From positions 1 through 64,000 of the forward strand of contig JAGVZA010000004.1 in assembly GCA_018302985.1 (NCBI GenBank): a stretch of DNA of 64,000 bases. Reading direction: 5' to 3'. Origin of the DNA: Candidatus Woesearchaeota archaeon. Its GTDB lineage: Archaea > Nanobdellota > Nanobdellia > SCGC-AAA011-G17 > UBA489. The position numbers and the translations under genes are program-made. Positions 18,388 through 28,846 of this stretch are shown here, in pieces; the stretch's first letter is position 1; the number at the start of each line of letters is the position of its first letter. Under the pieces are notes generated by a model that was given only the letters and a program-made list of their open reading frames with translations, did not search any database and was not told the origin of the DNA.

Positions 18388-18675
18388 ATGGGCTTTTTAA
18401 CTGCTACAAATAAACTCTTAACTACTACTGGTTATACTCTATCTGCAGGTTTGTATTTTGAATCTTATAGACATGTTGTAACTGCTCTGCTTACTGATAA
18501 TGCTCCCCAACATATTCTCGGCATTGGATATATGGTCTTAACTACTTTAGTTTTAGGAACAACCACTCGTCTTCATGCACTTCAACCTAAACTAGAGCAT
18601 CGTCTTGCATCTTTACAACTTCAAAAAACTTCTTCTTCAATCAGAAATTTATTAGACAGCGGAGAAATTGTATAA
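18388..18675 (+). CDS. Small hypothetical membrane protein
   Basis: Intact ORF with upstream TATA-like TTATAAATCG. Confidence 0.6.
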   Translation: MGFLTATNKLLTTTGYTLSAGLYFESYRHVVTALLTDNAPQHILGIGYMVLTTLVLGTTTRLHALQPKLEHRLASLQLQKTSSSIRNLLDSGEIV

Positions 18676-18683
18676 GTTAATTA

Positions 18684-20921
18684 TTAAGCAAACCAATTTG
18701 TAATTGTCTTCCACATCTTTTTTATCCATGCACTGAAACCTGTAGGCTGCTCTTCGTAGTATATTTTTGCTTCTGGTATTTCTGGAAGAATTGTTGGTTC
18801 ATCTTGTGCTTGGATTGTCTTTGGTACTACTGCAGGTGCTTGCTCAGAAAATTTCTTAGTAGAAGGTTGGATTGTTGCTCCTTGTTCTTGTTGTGCAAAA
18901 ACTATTTCAATATGACCTACAGCTTGCTGTAGTGGATAGTCTATACTTAGTTCATCAGGATTATCGGTTTCTTGCTTGAGGAAAACACCATAGGTACTCA
19001 TAGCTAGTTTTTTTCCAGTTCTGGTTTCTATAGTCAGAGTATTTTGTGCTGGCAGATCTAAATCTACTCCTGCCTCTGTTTCTTGGACATTAATAGTTAT
19101 AGTTTCATCACTGGATGCTCCATCAAATTGACTTGCTTCTGTTGTGAGTGTTAGAGAAAAATCATTATTGGGAGTTATTGTTGTTCCAAGATCTAGCATT
19201 CCTCCGCCTTGTACTATGATGTTTACTTCATCACTGTTGACATCACCATCTTGATTGAGATCTATGGCTAGATTATAATTAGGTGCTCCACCAATATGCA
19301 CTTGATAACTATTTCCATTAATAACTAGGTTTGCAGCAGCATCAGTTCCTTCTGTGCCTGTATACTGGACATCTTTTCTTCCTTCAGCAAGATCTTCAAA
19401 AGCTAATTGTTTATTGGTGGTGTCAATGGAATTATATTGGACAATATTAGTGATGCCTTGCCTGTTGTTTTCTGTGGTCAATATGAACTGATCGTCTCTT
19501 GCTATGATAAAATTAGTTATACTGGTTCCTTCTATGAAGTGCAATGCTTGATTTTCTTTTCCGATTTTTAAATTGTTATTCTCATTGGTGATGAGTGTTG
19601 TATCTATTTGTTGTCCTTTAGTATTTACAAATTCCAAGTCATAGCGACTATTGCCTGGATCAAATTTTATTTTTGTTCTTGCTGCATCCAAACCCCTATA
19701 CAAAATATCCCAGTCTCCTAAGAGTGCTTGTTCATATCTAGTCATTTCTCTTAAACCTTTTCCTGCAGGAATAAAGACATTGTCTCCGGAAAGACTTTCT
19801 GCTCGCAAACGATATTGTAAAGAAGAGATACTATATTCTGTGTCGTCACCAGATCCTTTTATTTTAACAAAAGTATTAGCTAAGGAACGTCCATCAATAC
19901 TCACTCCTTGGGAAAAACTGTCATCAGCAACATTTCTATCAGTAAATTCTAAAGTTTGTGCTCCTAGTGTAAAAGTTACTTGATCTTCCTGCTCTGCTGC
20001 TTCACTGACTAGCATTTTAGTAATGCCTACAGGTATTCCTGCGAGTGTTTCTACATCGCCCACACTTCTTCTTCCTGAAATTTGCTTATTGACTTCGAGC
20101 GTGACAGCTCTTGCTTCATCTTCTATGAGTTTTACTTTTACTGTATATTCTTGGCCATTAAGCGTGTATATTTTCTCTTCACCTTCACGCAAAGTATCAC
20201 TGATTGCTCCAGAAAGTAAACGCAAGGTAAGCTGATCACTATTTTTCGTTGCTTCTGTTATAGTATAAGTTCTTCCCAACATGAATATTTCCTCATTTGC
20301 CAGATCAGTTAGTGTAGTACTTGCAAGTGTGGATGCTAATCCAGGAACAAATTCTAATTCATATTCAAAAGTGTCATTATTTTCTTCAAACACTAAGAAA
20401 TCTGCTACTTCATTTTTATTATCTTCTGTAAAAAGAATACGTCCGGACAACAAGTCTGTTCCTTTAAATCTTAAATATTGGTTAGCTAAGGTTGTTGCTC
20501 TACCTGTACTAATGGTTGTGCTTCTTAAAGAAGGAGTTTTAGCATTAGTGACTGTATCAATTACATCACCTAAATATTCTCCTATTTCTATTCTATTAGT
20601 AGTTGTTCCTAAGCGAAGACTTTCTTGAGGAGTAGTTGTTAGTTGTTGAGTACATCTGCCTTGTTCACAGGATTCTGGACAGGAATACACTTTGATGCGC
20701 ACTTGATTTTGACTACAATAATATTCTGTTAAGATCTGGTCTTCACAACTATCCACTAAAACCTCATTTCCTGCCGTGACTGTTCCTTTGGTTGCATAGA
20801 TCATGCCATTATCAGAGTCTGTACACTCATGAATCACATTCCCTGTCAATTGTTCTTGCGCAGCAAAGAAAGAGACCATGGTTAACATCAAAGCAACTAG
20901 AATTGTTATGTCTTTTTTCAC
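18684..20921 (-). CDS. Large secreted/cell-surface protein
   Basis: Signal peptide MKKDITILVALMLTMVSFFAAQEQL; N-terminal Cys-rich motif; EF-hand/dockerin-like DLNQDGDVNSDEVN. Confidence 0.75.
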   Translation of the reverse strand: MKKDITILVALMLTMVSFFAAQEQLTGNVIHECTDSDNGMIYATKGTVTAGNEVLVDSCEDQILTEYYCSQNQVRIKVYSCPESCEQGRCTQQLTTTPQESLRLGTTTNRIEIGEYLGDVIDTVTNAKTPSLRSTTISTGRATTLANQYLRFKGTDLLSGRILFTEDNKNEVADFLVFEENNDTFEYELEFVPGLASTLASTTLTDLANEEIFMLGRTYTITEATKNSDQLTLRLLSGAISDTLREGEEKIYTLNGQEYTVKVKLIEDEARAVTLEVNKQISGRRSVGDVETLAGIPVGITKMLVSEAAEQEDQVTFTLGAQTLEFTDRNVADDSFSQGVSIDGRSLANTFVKIKGSGDDTEYSISSLQYRLRAESLSGDNVFIPAGKGLREMTRYEQALLGDWDILYRGLDAARTKIKFDPGNSRYDLEFVNTKGQQIDTTLITNENNNLKIGKENQALHFIEGTSITNFIIARDDQFILTTENNRQGITNIVQYNSIDTTNKQLAFEDLAEGRKDVQYTGTEGTDAAANLVINGNSYQVHIGGAPNYNLAIDLNQDGDVNSDEVNIIVQGGGMLDLGTTITPNNDFSLTLTTEASQFDGASSDETITINVQETEAGVDLDLPAQNTLTIETRTGKKLAMSTYGVFLKQETDNPDELSIDYPLQQAVGHIEIVFAQQEQGATIQPSTKKFSEQAPAVVPKTIQAQDEPTILPEIPEAKIYYEEQPTGFSAWIKKMWKTITNWFA

Positions 20922-21031
20922 CTGAACACCTTGTTATTCTTATATCCTCATCTTTTTAAGGATTTGGTTGGTTTTTGCACTGGTATTTTTTCACCATAAA
21001 CTATTTAAATCACTCTTAAGGGTATTGTAGT

Positions 21032-21580
21032 ATGGCCTTGCTTTGGATTTTACTGATTATAGTTGCAGTTTTTGTACTTTACTTTATTCTAGCTTACAAT
21101 AGACTAGTTTCTTACAAGCATAGAATTAATAATGCATGGTCACAAATTGACGTGCAACTCAAACGAAGATATGATTTGATTCCTAATTTAATCAATACTG
21201 TTAAAGGCTATGTCAAGCATGAGAAAGAAACCTTGAAAGAGCTTACTGATGCACGTACTCGTTTGATGGGTGGATCTCTAGCAGACAAAGCCAAGGCTTC
21301 GAATCAAGTAACTGATGCATTGAAGACGATCTTTGCAGTTGCTGAAAACTATCCTAACTTAAAAGCAAGTGACAATTTCAAGATGTTGCAAGAAGAACTC
21401 TCAGGCACTGAAAGCAAGATAGCTTATGCACGACAATTTTACAACGATAATGTTCTGTCTTTAAACCAGTCTCTGGAATCTTTCCCTACTAATATTGTTG
21501 GTAACTTTTTTGGCTTTAAACCTAGGGAATATTTCAAAGTGAGTGAAGCTGAAACTAAACATATTAAGGTAGACTTCTAA
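21032..21580 (+). CDS. LemA family protein
   Basis: YNRLVSYKHRINNAWSQIDVQLKRRYDLIPNLINTVKGY. Confidence 0.97.
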   Translation: MALLWILLIIVAVFVLYFILAYNRLVSYKHRINNAWSQIDVQLKRRYDLIPNLINTVKGYVKHEKETLKELTDARTRLMGGSLADKAKASNQVTDALKTIFAVAENYPNLKASDNFKMLQEELSGTESKIAYARQFYNDNVLSLNQSLESFPTNIVGNFFGFKPREYFKVSEAETKHIKVDF

Positions 21581-21582
21581 TC

Positions 21583-22464
21583 ATGTATGATGCAATTGCT
21601 TCAAACAAGCGGAAAACCTATCTTCTTATTTTCTTATTTTTTATCTTTATTGTCTTTTTAGGTTATATTCTAGGATCTCTCTATAGCAATCCTGTGTTTG
21701 GATTAAGCATTGCGTTTATTATTTCTTTTGTTTATATCCTGTTTAGCTTATTTGCTGGAGACTCTGTTATTTTAACTTTGAACTCTGCCAAACCTGCAGA
21801 TAGACAGCATTATCCTCATTTAGTTAATACGGTTGAAGGACTAGCAATCGCTGCCGGGATTCCTACGCCAAAGATTTATGTAATTGATGATACTGCAATT
21901 AATGCTTTTGCAACTGGGAGAGATCCGAAGCATGCTGCTGTAACTGTTACTACAGGAACTTTACAACGCTTAAAACGTGATGAACTGGAAGGAGTCTTAG
22001 CACATGAATTAAGTCATATCAAAAATTATGACATTAGGTACATGCTAGTTGTTGTGATGATGGTTGGGATTACCTTAGTATTGAGTGATTTTTTATTACG
22101 TTCTTTATGGATGCGAGGCGGTGGAAGAGATGATAGTAAAGGCAACGCTATTCTGATTGTTATTGGATTAGCATTGGCTATTTTAGCACCGATTGCCGTA
22201 CGTCTTATTCAACTAGCTGTCTCCAGACAACGAGAATACTTAGCTGATGCCTCTGGAGCGATGCTGACGAGATATCCTCAGGGACTAGCAAATGCCTTGA
22301 AGAAGATTAGAGACGATAAAGAACCTCTAATAGAAGCTGCTGACAGATCTACTGCTCATTTATACATTGAGAATCCTTTGGCTAAAACTAGAAAGAAATT
22401 ATCTAGCGTCTGGTCTACTCATCCTGATGTTAATCTAAGAATTCAACGCTTAGAGAAGATGTAA
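21583..22464 (+). CDS. htpX: HtpX-like M48 zinc metalloprotease
   Basis: LEGVLAHELSHIKNYDIRYM, SRQREYLADASGA. Confidence 0.97.
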   Translation: MYDAIASNKRKTYLLIFLFFIFIVFLGYILGSLYSNPVFGLSIAFIISFVYILFSLFAGDSVILTLNSAKPADRQHYPHLVNTVEGLAIAAGIPTPKIYVIDDTAINAFATGRDPKHAAVTVTTGTLQRLKRDELEGVLAHELSHIKNYDIRYMLVVVMMVGITLVLSDFLLRSLWMRGGGRDDSKGNAILIVIGLALAILAPIAVRLIQLAVSRQREYLADASGAMLTRYPQGLANALKKIRDDKEPLIEAADRSTAHLYIENPLAKTRKKLSSVWSTHPDVNLRIQRLEKM

Positions 22465-22465
22465 C

Positions 22466-23218
22466 TTATTTATGAGAAGATTTCCAGAGATCATTAAAAT
22501 ATTCTTTATACTTCTTTGCCACTTCTTTGCTTTTCATGACGAACACTATTGGTTTGTCTTCCCATACTAAGGTAAGCACATTGTTTTTCCAGAGAGCAAT
22601 ATTTGTTGGAAACTTGATATCTGTAAATCTATAGTGATAATATTTTAGTTTTGAAAACTTCTCCATCTTTTTTCTTGTCTCTGGATGCATTATTATTTTC
22701 GCACTGACTTTCTTTTCAGCTCTTTTCATGTGGAATTTCTTGATGAATAAAGCAATCTCCTCATTTTCGATCTCTTTTTCTCCTACTCCAAACGCAAGAT
22801 ATTCATCCCCTTTCTTCAAATCATCCAAAATTTCATTGTACACTGTTTTTAATCCCTCAATCCCAGTATACACTTTGACTTCTTGCCTTTCTAACTGGAG
22901 ACTTCTTACTTTATTGAGCTCTTGAACAATTTTCTGAGAGCTTGTAATCTTCTTCTCTATATCCTCTTTCTTGACCTGTAGATACTCTATAATTCTTTTT
23001 GGATCTGCAGCTTCAAAATATCTTACGTTTTGTTTGGTTACTTCTGTTACCATTCCTTTTTGTTTTAATCTTTCTAGAACATCATAGACTTTACTTCTAG
23101 ATACTTTTGAAGTTTTGATTATGTTTCCTGAGCTAGTATTTCCTAGTTTAACCAGTGTCAGGTATACATCTGCCTCTCCTTTAGTTAATCCTATGCTCAC
23201 TAATGTATCGGTGTCCAT
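22466..23218 (-). CDS. TrmB-family transcriptional regulator
   Basis: LVSIGLTKGEADVYLTLVKLGNTSSGNIIKTSKVSRSKVYDVLERLKQKGMV. Confidence 0.92.
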   Translation of the reverse strand: MDTDTLVSIGLTKGEADVYLTLVKLGNTSSGNIIKTSKVSRSKVYDVLERLKQKGMVTEVTKQNVRYFEAADPKRIIEYLQVKKEDIEKKITSSQKIVQELNKVRSLQLERQEVKVYTGIEGLKTVYNEILDDLKKGDEYLAFGVGEKEIENEEIALFIKKFHMKRAEKKVSAKIIMHPETRKKMEKFSKLKYYHYRFTDIKFPTNIALWKNNVLTLVWEDKPIVFVMKSKEVAKKYKEYFNDLWKSSHK

Positions 23219-23391
23219 ACTCTTCTATTTATTGATCAGTATATAAATTATTCTAAAGTATTCCCCTCGGGGGGAGATTAAAATTATATATTCTAATGAT
23301 TAACTACTCTTAAGTAATTGTATTGAACGACGAACGATGAACAAAAACAAAACATTATGGTTAGGAAAAGACGACAAGGAGTGTATTTTCA

Positions 23392-24474
23392 ATGAAAACT
23401 AAATCTATTTATTTCTTAATGGGGCTAATTGTTATTTTAATTATTGGCGGATTAATCTTTCAAACTTATTCAATTTCTGAAGCAAATGCGAACATCAATG
23501 TAGCAGTACTTCTTCCCTTGACTGGCATTGGTGCTGCTGTGGGCAATGATTTTTTACAGGGCATGAATCTTGCGAGAGAAGAAGCTGGAAATACTAATAT
23601 AGCCTATTTCATTGAAGATACTCAAACTTCTCCAAAGGAAGCAGTAAACGCCTTGAATAAACTTCTTGCTGAGAGAGATATCGACCTTGTTGTTGCTTTA
23701 CAAGCACAAGTTGTAGCTCCCATTTCAGCTATAACTGAAGCGAAAAACATTCCTCTTATAGCAGGACTTACTTCTATAGAGAATCTCACGAGAGTAAACA
23801 ATTATGTTACTTTAGTTTATCCTTTACCGGAAGATGAACTGCAGAAAACTAAGGAATTTATTCAATCGCAAGGACATACTAGAATTGCAACGCTCACAAT
23901 CATGGATGAATTTGGTCAAACTATGAAAACCAAAATGGAAAAAGCTTATGGCACTCAAATCGTAGCCAGTGAAACCTATCCTCTTTCTGAAACTGACTAT
24001 AGAACTTACCTGAGCAAAATACAAGAGCAAAATCCCGATATCATTTTTGTTATAGGCTATCCTACGCATTTAATTAATATCCTTAAACAAAGAACTGAAT
24101 TGGGAATGGCTGTTATTCCTTTACTTTCAACGATTCATATGCAAAGCGACTTTGTAAGAAACGCTACTTCTTCATTGATGAGTGAAGTTTATGCAATCAC
24201 ACCAGCTGCTCTTAGTAAGGGAAAAAATCAGGCTTTTGTCACCCAATTTGAAACTACCTTCTCAAGAAAACCAGATTTCATAGCACCTTTTGGATATGAT
24301 ATAGCTAAGATTATAGATGCTGCAGCACTGTCTAATGGCGCTTCAATTCATGATAACTTGAGAAGTGTTTCTCTTACAGGACTAAGTGGAGAACTAAGCT
24401 TTAATGAGTATGGAGAACTCAATATGCCATTGGTCATTGTTAAGGCAAGCGATAGAACAATTGTTCTTCAATGA
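23392..24474 (+). CDS. ABC-type branched-chain amino acid/periplasmic ligand-binding protein (LivK-like), membrane-anchored
   Basis: N-terminal TM; INVAVLLPLTGIGAAVGNDFLQGMNLAREEAG; Leu/Ile/Val-binding fold pattern. Confidence 0.9.
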   Translation: MKTKSIYFLMGLIVILIIGGLIFQTYSISEANANINVAVLLPLTGIGAAVGNDFLQGMNLAREEAGNTNIAYFIEDTQTSPKEAVNALNKLLAERDIDLVVALQAQVVAPISAITEAKNIPLIAGLTSIENLTRVNNYVTLVYPLPEDELQKTKEFIQSQGHTRIATLTIMDEFGQTMKTKMEKAYGTQIVASETYPLSETDYRTYLSKIQEQNPDIIFVIGYPTHLINILKQRTELGMAVIPLLSTIHMQSDFVRNATSSLMSEVYAITPAALSKGKNQAFVTQFETTFSRKPDFIAPFGYDIAKIIDAAALSNGASIHDNLRSVSLTGLSGELSFNEYGELNMPLVIVKASDRTIVLQ

Positions 24475-24507
24475 GAGGATTCAAGAAGCTCTATCGATCT
24501 AAACTTT

Positions 24508-25335
24508 TTAGGTCAGTCTTTTTCTTTTTTCTTGTTCTGGTTCTGTAAGATAATTTTCTTTTGTGACTATTGGTTTTCCTATTTTCTTTTCTGCTTCACG
24601 ACGAGCATTACCTGCTACAGTTCCACCATCTTTCGCAGCTTCTTTATTTTCTACAAATCCTTGAGCATCTTTACTTTTGGCAACTTCTGTTGTCACTTTC
24701 TCACCGAGCATAGCAAATATCAGTTCTAAATCATTCATATGATCACGCAAATTTTGTTTGTCTAGTTGTTTGTGTTCTTTGTATTCTTCGACAGTTTTTC
24801 CAAATGTTGCTTTACTTATCTCATTAGTTAGAATAGCATATTCTCTTTTTTCATCTACGCCACGTTCTTTCCATTCGTTGGTCAATTCGTTTCTGATGAT
24901 AATACCTCTCACTCTTTTTTCAATCCACTCCTCTGAATATCCTTTGGCTCGATAAATATTCCTCATGCGTTGTTGTGCTAATTCTGGATTTTCTATTTCT
25001 TGCATGCGTTCATAGCCTGTTTTAGCCAGCCAGAGTTTGAAGGGCTCAGCCTTTGGAGAGGGAATTGATTGGATGATTCTGAAAGCTCCTTCTGTATTTA
25101 CACAGTCAGTTTCCCTTAATTTATTGTCTTCAGCAAGTAATTTCAACTGTACGATTTTCTCGTACGCTTCAGATCCCTCTTCATTAAGTTTAATTTTCAA
25201 GTCTGCCCAATATCTTTTAGGGATAGTGCTTCCTGTAAGCACAGCAACAATATCAACAACAGAAAACCACCATTCCTCGTTATGCCATGTTTTTCTGATC
25301 TCTTTTCCTTCAAAGAGTGCGAGTTTATTTGTCAT
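24508..25335 (-). CDS. Bro-N domain (phage antirepressor-type) protein
   Basis: ALFEGKEIRKTWHNEEWWFSVVDIVAVLTGS...IQSIPSPKAEPFKLWLAKTGYERMQEIENPELA. Confidence 0.92.
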   Translation of the reverse strand: MTNKLALFEGKEIRKTWHNEEWWFSVVDIVAVLTGSTIPKRYWADLKIKLNEEGSEAYEKIVQLKLLAEDNKLRETDCVNTEGAFRIIQSIPSPKAEPFKLWLAKTGYERMQEIENPELAQQRMRNIYRAKGYSEEWIEKRVRGIIIRNELTNEWKERGVDEKREYAILTNEISKATFGKTVEEYKEHKQLDKQNLRDHMNDLELIFAMLGEKVTTEVAKSKDAQGFVENKEAAKDGGTVAGNARREAEKKIGKPIVTKENYLTEPEQEKRKRLT

Positions 25336-25494
25336 AGACGAGAGATTATCTTGTTCTTTATAAATACTCTGAGGGTGTTTGAGAAGTAAACTGCTCTTCT
25401 GAACTATATTTAGAAGTTTTCCGGAAATTCCGAAAGATTTTCGAATAATAGAGGTTCAAATTAATCAAAGTAATCTTTAAATATAAGCTCTTTA

Positions 25495-25821
25495 TTGTTT
25501 TCTCTGATGGCAGAACGAAAATTAGAAATTATTTATCATTCAGTAATGTGTCTTATTTTTGGTATCCTTGCTTCTATTAGAATTATTTATGCAACTATAT
25601 TCCCATTTCCTAATTCACAATTATTTCTCGTTCTAGGCTTTGTCTTTTTGCTATTTGAACAACTCTTTGCAATCGCAGCAATTATATCAGGATCTTACGT
25701 TTTATGGAAAAATAATAAAAAACAAGCTCATTATCAATCGATAAAAGTTATGGCTATTATAGGACTACTACTTGGTATTCTCTATTTTATTCATATATTC
25801 TTTCTTCAGATATTCTTTTAA
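25495..25821 (+). CDS. Small hypothetical membrane protein
   Basis: Three hydrophobic stretches; promoter TTTAAATATAAG at about 25475. Confidence 0.6.
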   Translation: MFSLMAERKLEIIYHSVMCLIFGILASIRIIYATIFPFPNSQLFLVLGFVFLLFEQLFAIAAIISGSYVLWKNNKKQAHYQSIKVMAIIGLLLGILYFIHIFFLQIFF

Positions 25822-25845
25822 ACTCTTCTAATAACCTGTTTTTCT

Positions 25846-27030
25846 ATGCAAATTGGAGTTGTAGGCAAACCATCGACAGGAAAAAGCACCTTATTCAAGG
25901 CCGCGACTTTAGCAGATGTAGCGATAGCCGCTTATCCTTTTACAACTATTAAACCTAACAGTGGAATTGGTTTTGTCAAGATTGATTGTATTGATGTTGA
26001 GTTTCATGTGCAGTGCAATCCTAAAGAGGGCTTTTGTAGCAAGGGACAACGTTTCTTACCTGTACAATTGATTGATGTAGCTGGATTAGTTCCTGGAGCT
26101 CATGAAGGCAAAGGCATGGGCAATCAATTTCTTTCTGACTTGAACCAAGCTGATGCATTAATTCATGTTGTTGATATGGCTGGAGCTACTAATGAAAAAG
26201 GAGAAGCTGTCCAACCAGGCAGTTATGATCCTGCACGAGATGTACAATTTTTAGAAATTGAATTAGACATGTGGTATCTAAGTATTTTAAAAAAGGGATG
26301 GGAAAAACTCTCTAGAAAAGTTACTTCTGGCAAAGGCAATGTAGCTGTCGCAGTTGCTGAACAGATGAGCGGATTACGAGTTACTGAAGCCATGGTCAAA
26401 GAGATTATTCGAGAGTATCCAGAAACTATGGACAAATGGGATGAAACTTTATTGATTCAACTAGCACGAGCTTTACGACAAAAAAGCAAGCCTATGATTG
26501 TTGCTGCGAATAAAATGGACTTATCGACAGCTGAAGCTAATCTCAAAAGAATGCAAACTACTTTTCCTTCTGTCTTATTTATTCCTTGTGCTGGTGATGC
26601 AGAACTAGCATTACGAGAAGCACTTAAGAAAGGATTGATAGAGTATGTTCCTGGCGAAGATCATTTTGTGATGAAGGAAGGATTAAGTGCGCAACAGAAA
26701 ACCGCTTTAGAACATATTAACAAAACTGTTTTGCAGAAATTTGGATCTACAGGCGTACAAGATGCTTTGAATAAAGTTGTTTTTGATCTGCTTCATTATG
26801 TAGCTATTTATCCTGGAGGAGCGAATAAGCTCGAAGATAGAGAAGGACATATTTTATATGATTGTTTCCTTATGCCTCCTGGCAGCACTGCTATTGATTT
26901 TGCTTTTAGATTACATACTGACATTGGCAGGAATTTTGTGAAGGCCATTGATGTCAAAACTAAAAGAGTTGTAGGCAAAGATCATATCTTAAAACATAGA
27001 GATGTTATTGAGATTGCGATTAAGAAATAA
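25846..27030 (+). CDS. YchF/Obg-type redox-regulated GTPase
   Basis: Walker A GVVGKPSTGKSTLF; IDVAGLVPGAHEGKGMGNQFL; NKMD; TGS domain C-term. Confidence 0.96.
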   Translation: MQIGVVGKPSTGKSTLFKAATLADVAIAAYPFTTIKPNSGIGFVKIDCIDVEFHVQCNPKEGFCSKGQRFLPVQLIDVAGLVPGAHEGKGMGNQFLSDLNQADALIHVVDMAGATNEKGEAVQPGSYDPARDVQFLEIELDMWYLSILKKGWEKLSRKVTSGKGNVAVAVAEQMSGLRVTEAMVKEIIREYPETMDKWDETLLIQLARALRQKSKPMIVAANKMDLSTAEANLKRMQTTFPSVLFIPCAGDAELALREALKKGLIEYVPGEDHFVMKEGLSAQQKTALEHINKTVLQKFGSTGVQDALNKVVFDLLHYVAIYPGGANKLEDREGHILYDCFLMPPGSTAIDFAFRLHTDIGRNFVKAIDVKTKRVVGKDHILKHRDVIEIAIKK

Positions 27031-27031
27031 C

Positions 27032-28729
27032 TTATTGATGTAAATCTGTTTCTTCCATCTGTACTCGTAATAACTTCTTTAAGGGAGCATTAGCGTACAC
27101 TTCTGCAAATGATTTTCCTTCTGGATATTGTTCATATCCTAATAACCATGGTTGCACTTTAGCTGCAGCTTCTGCTAAATTTATTGCATCTTGACGATAG
27201 GAGAAATGTCCTTGTGGCGTAGATCTAGTCCAAACTAAATATTGTAACTGATCCATTCCTAAAGACATTGTTAGTGTGTGATTGGCTGCCATAGGAACTA
27301 GATATTGTGCTTCGAATGGGAATTGTCGCGCGACTCTTGCTTCTCCTTCTGCTGCTCTTTCCATAGCTTCTCTAAATCTTCTCTGTACTTCTGGATGCAT
27401 CTCTTGAATAGTAGCCGGAGTACTATATCCAGAAGCTAGTGTTAGTAGAGGTTCAGACCTATCATTTTTCTGATGTCTTCTTAGATCTCGAATTGCACCC
27501 ACATCTGAACGAATTTCAACCGTCATTTTTACCAAATCAAATTCTTCATCTGTTTCTAATTTTTCATCAGTTCTTTCTCTATTAGCAACTATTCTTTCTA
27601 ACATCGCTAATTTTTCTCTAAACTGCATTGTTGCGATTCTCTCTCGACATTCTCTGAATGTACCACCCATTTCATGACGCTTTAGTACATGTGCCAATAC
27701 ACTATTTAGACCGTCAGCATTATATTCAAGAATATCTACTCCTTTTCCAAAGTGAGATGATCCTGGTCTGAATGGTAGATCGCCTCTTAACTTTCTCTCT
27801 TTGAAATCATATCCAGCTAATTTATCAGCATAGTAAGGATTCTTACCAGTATATTTTAATAATGATGGGGCAATCTGTCCCGCGTTTCTTTCAATGGCAG
27901 CTGCAGCTTCTTGCAATTCTGTTAATGGGTGTCCTTTCCAAGCAGCAATATCGAATTCTAATGATCGCGCATCTACAATCCAAGCAATATTTGTCTGGAT
28001 AGCTTGTGGTAGTAAATACCGAGAGACATCAAATGCTTTAGCTCGTAGTTCGCGAGTATACTTCACTTCTTGTTTCGCTTTTTCTTCCGCTCTTACTTTT
28101 ATATCCTGTCTTTCTAGCCATTTATCAAAAGGTATTTGTTGTTTGAAATGTTCTATAACTGCTTGAGTTGTCTCTTTATTAGCTCCTAACAATGCTTCTA
28201 AACTTTGTTCATATATTGCAGCTACTGTACTAGCCATAACTCTTGGATCTTTTTGTACTTTACTTTTATCAAAATCTACATACCGTGTTGATTGCTCAAT
28301 GAAAAATGCAAGCTGATCATATGCTAATTCTCTTGCAAATAGTTGACTTACATGAGTTCCTACCATTGGAATCCAGACAGTATTTGCAATACTTTTATGA
28401 CTATATTTTCCATAAAAATCTCTAAAGAATGCTTGTGATTTAGCAAGACCTGAAAGTATAGCTAAATGTGGTGGGCTAAATTCACCTGCTGCTAACTTTC
28501 TTAGATTCTCTTCTCCACCTTCACTTTCATACCCTGAAATTCTTCCAAGAATAGCATCTAGTAAATGAGCGCGAAAATCTTTAGGGTTACGACTGAAAAA
28601 CGAACCAAGTGCACCAAATACTTCTGAAGGTAAGGTATTTTTAACTCCATAGAATTGATCGCTAGCACTGGTAACAAAGACTTCTAATCCTTTTTGCTCT
28701 AGCTCTGTAAATGCTTGCACCACTTTCAA
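27032..28729 (-). CDS. Tandem ThyX-like protein (flavin-dependent thymidylate synthase homolog, two domains)
   Basis: YSHKSIANTVWIPMV...QLAFFIEQSTRYVDF and EIRSDVGAIRDLRRHQKNDRSEPLLTLASGY. Confidence 0.7.
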   Translation of the reverse strand: MKVVQAFTELEQKGLEVFVTSASDQFYGVKNTLPSEVFGALGSFFSRNPKDFRAHLLDAILGRISGYESEGGEENLRKLAAGEFSPPHLAILSGLAKSQAFFRDFYGKYSHKSIANTVWIPMVGTHVSQLFARELAYDQLAFFIEQSTRYVDFDKSKVQKDPRVMASTVAAIYEQSLEALLGANKETTQAVIEHFKQQIPFDKWLERQDIKVRAEEKAKQEVKYTRELRAKAFDVSRYLLPQAIQTNIAWIVDARSLEFDIAAWKGHPLTELQEAAAAIERNAGQIAPSLLKYTGKNPYYADKLAGYDFKERKLRGDLPFRPGSSHFGKGVDILEYNADGLNSVLAHVLKRHEMGGTFRECRERIATMQFREKLAMLERIVANRERTDEKLETDEEFDLVKMTVEIRSDVGAIRDLRRHQKNDRSEPLLTLASGYSTPATIQEMHPEVQRRFREAMERAAEGEARVARQFPFEAQYLVPMAANHTLTMSLGMDQLQYLVWTRSTPQGHFSYRQDAINLAEAAAKVQPWLLGYEQYPEGKSFAEVYANAPLKKLLRVQMEETDLHQ

Positions 28730-28846
28730 TTTTTTATATGATACTTATATAAACATTTATCTTCTCTATCACTTATTTTTCTTTCTTACTGATAAGTCAC
28801 ATATTTTTACCAGAAGTTATATAAAGAAATTCAATAAAATCCTTTT

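Noticed and set aside
24508-25335. Prophage inferred from the Bro-N gene
   Set aside because: No integrase, capsid, terminase or other phage genes adjacent
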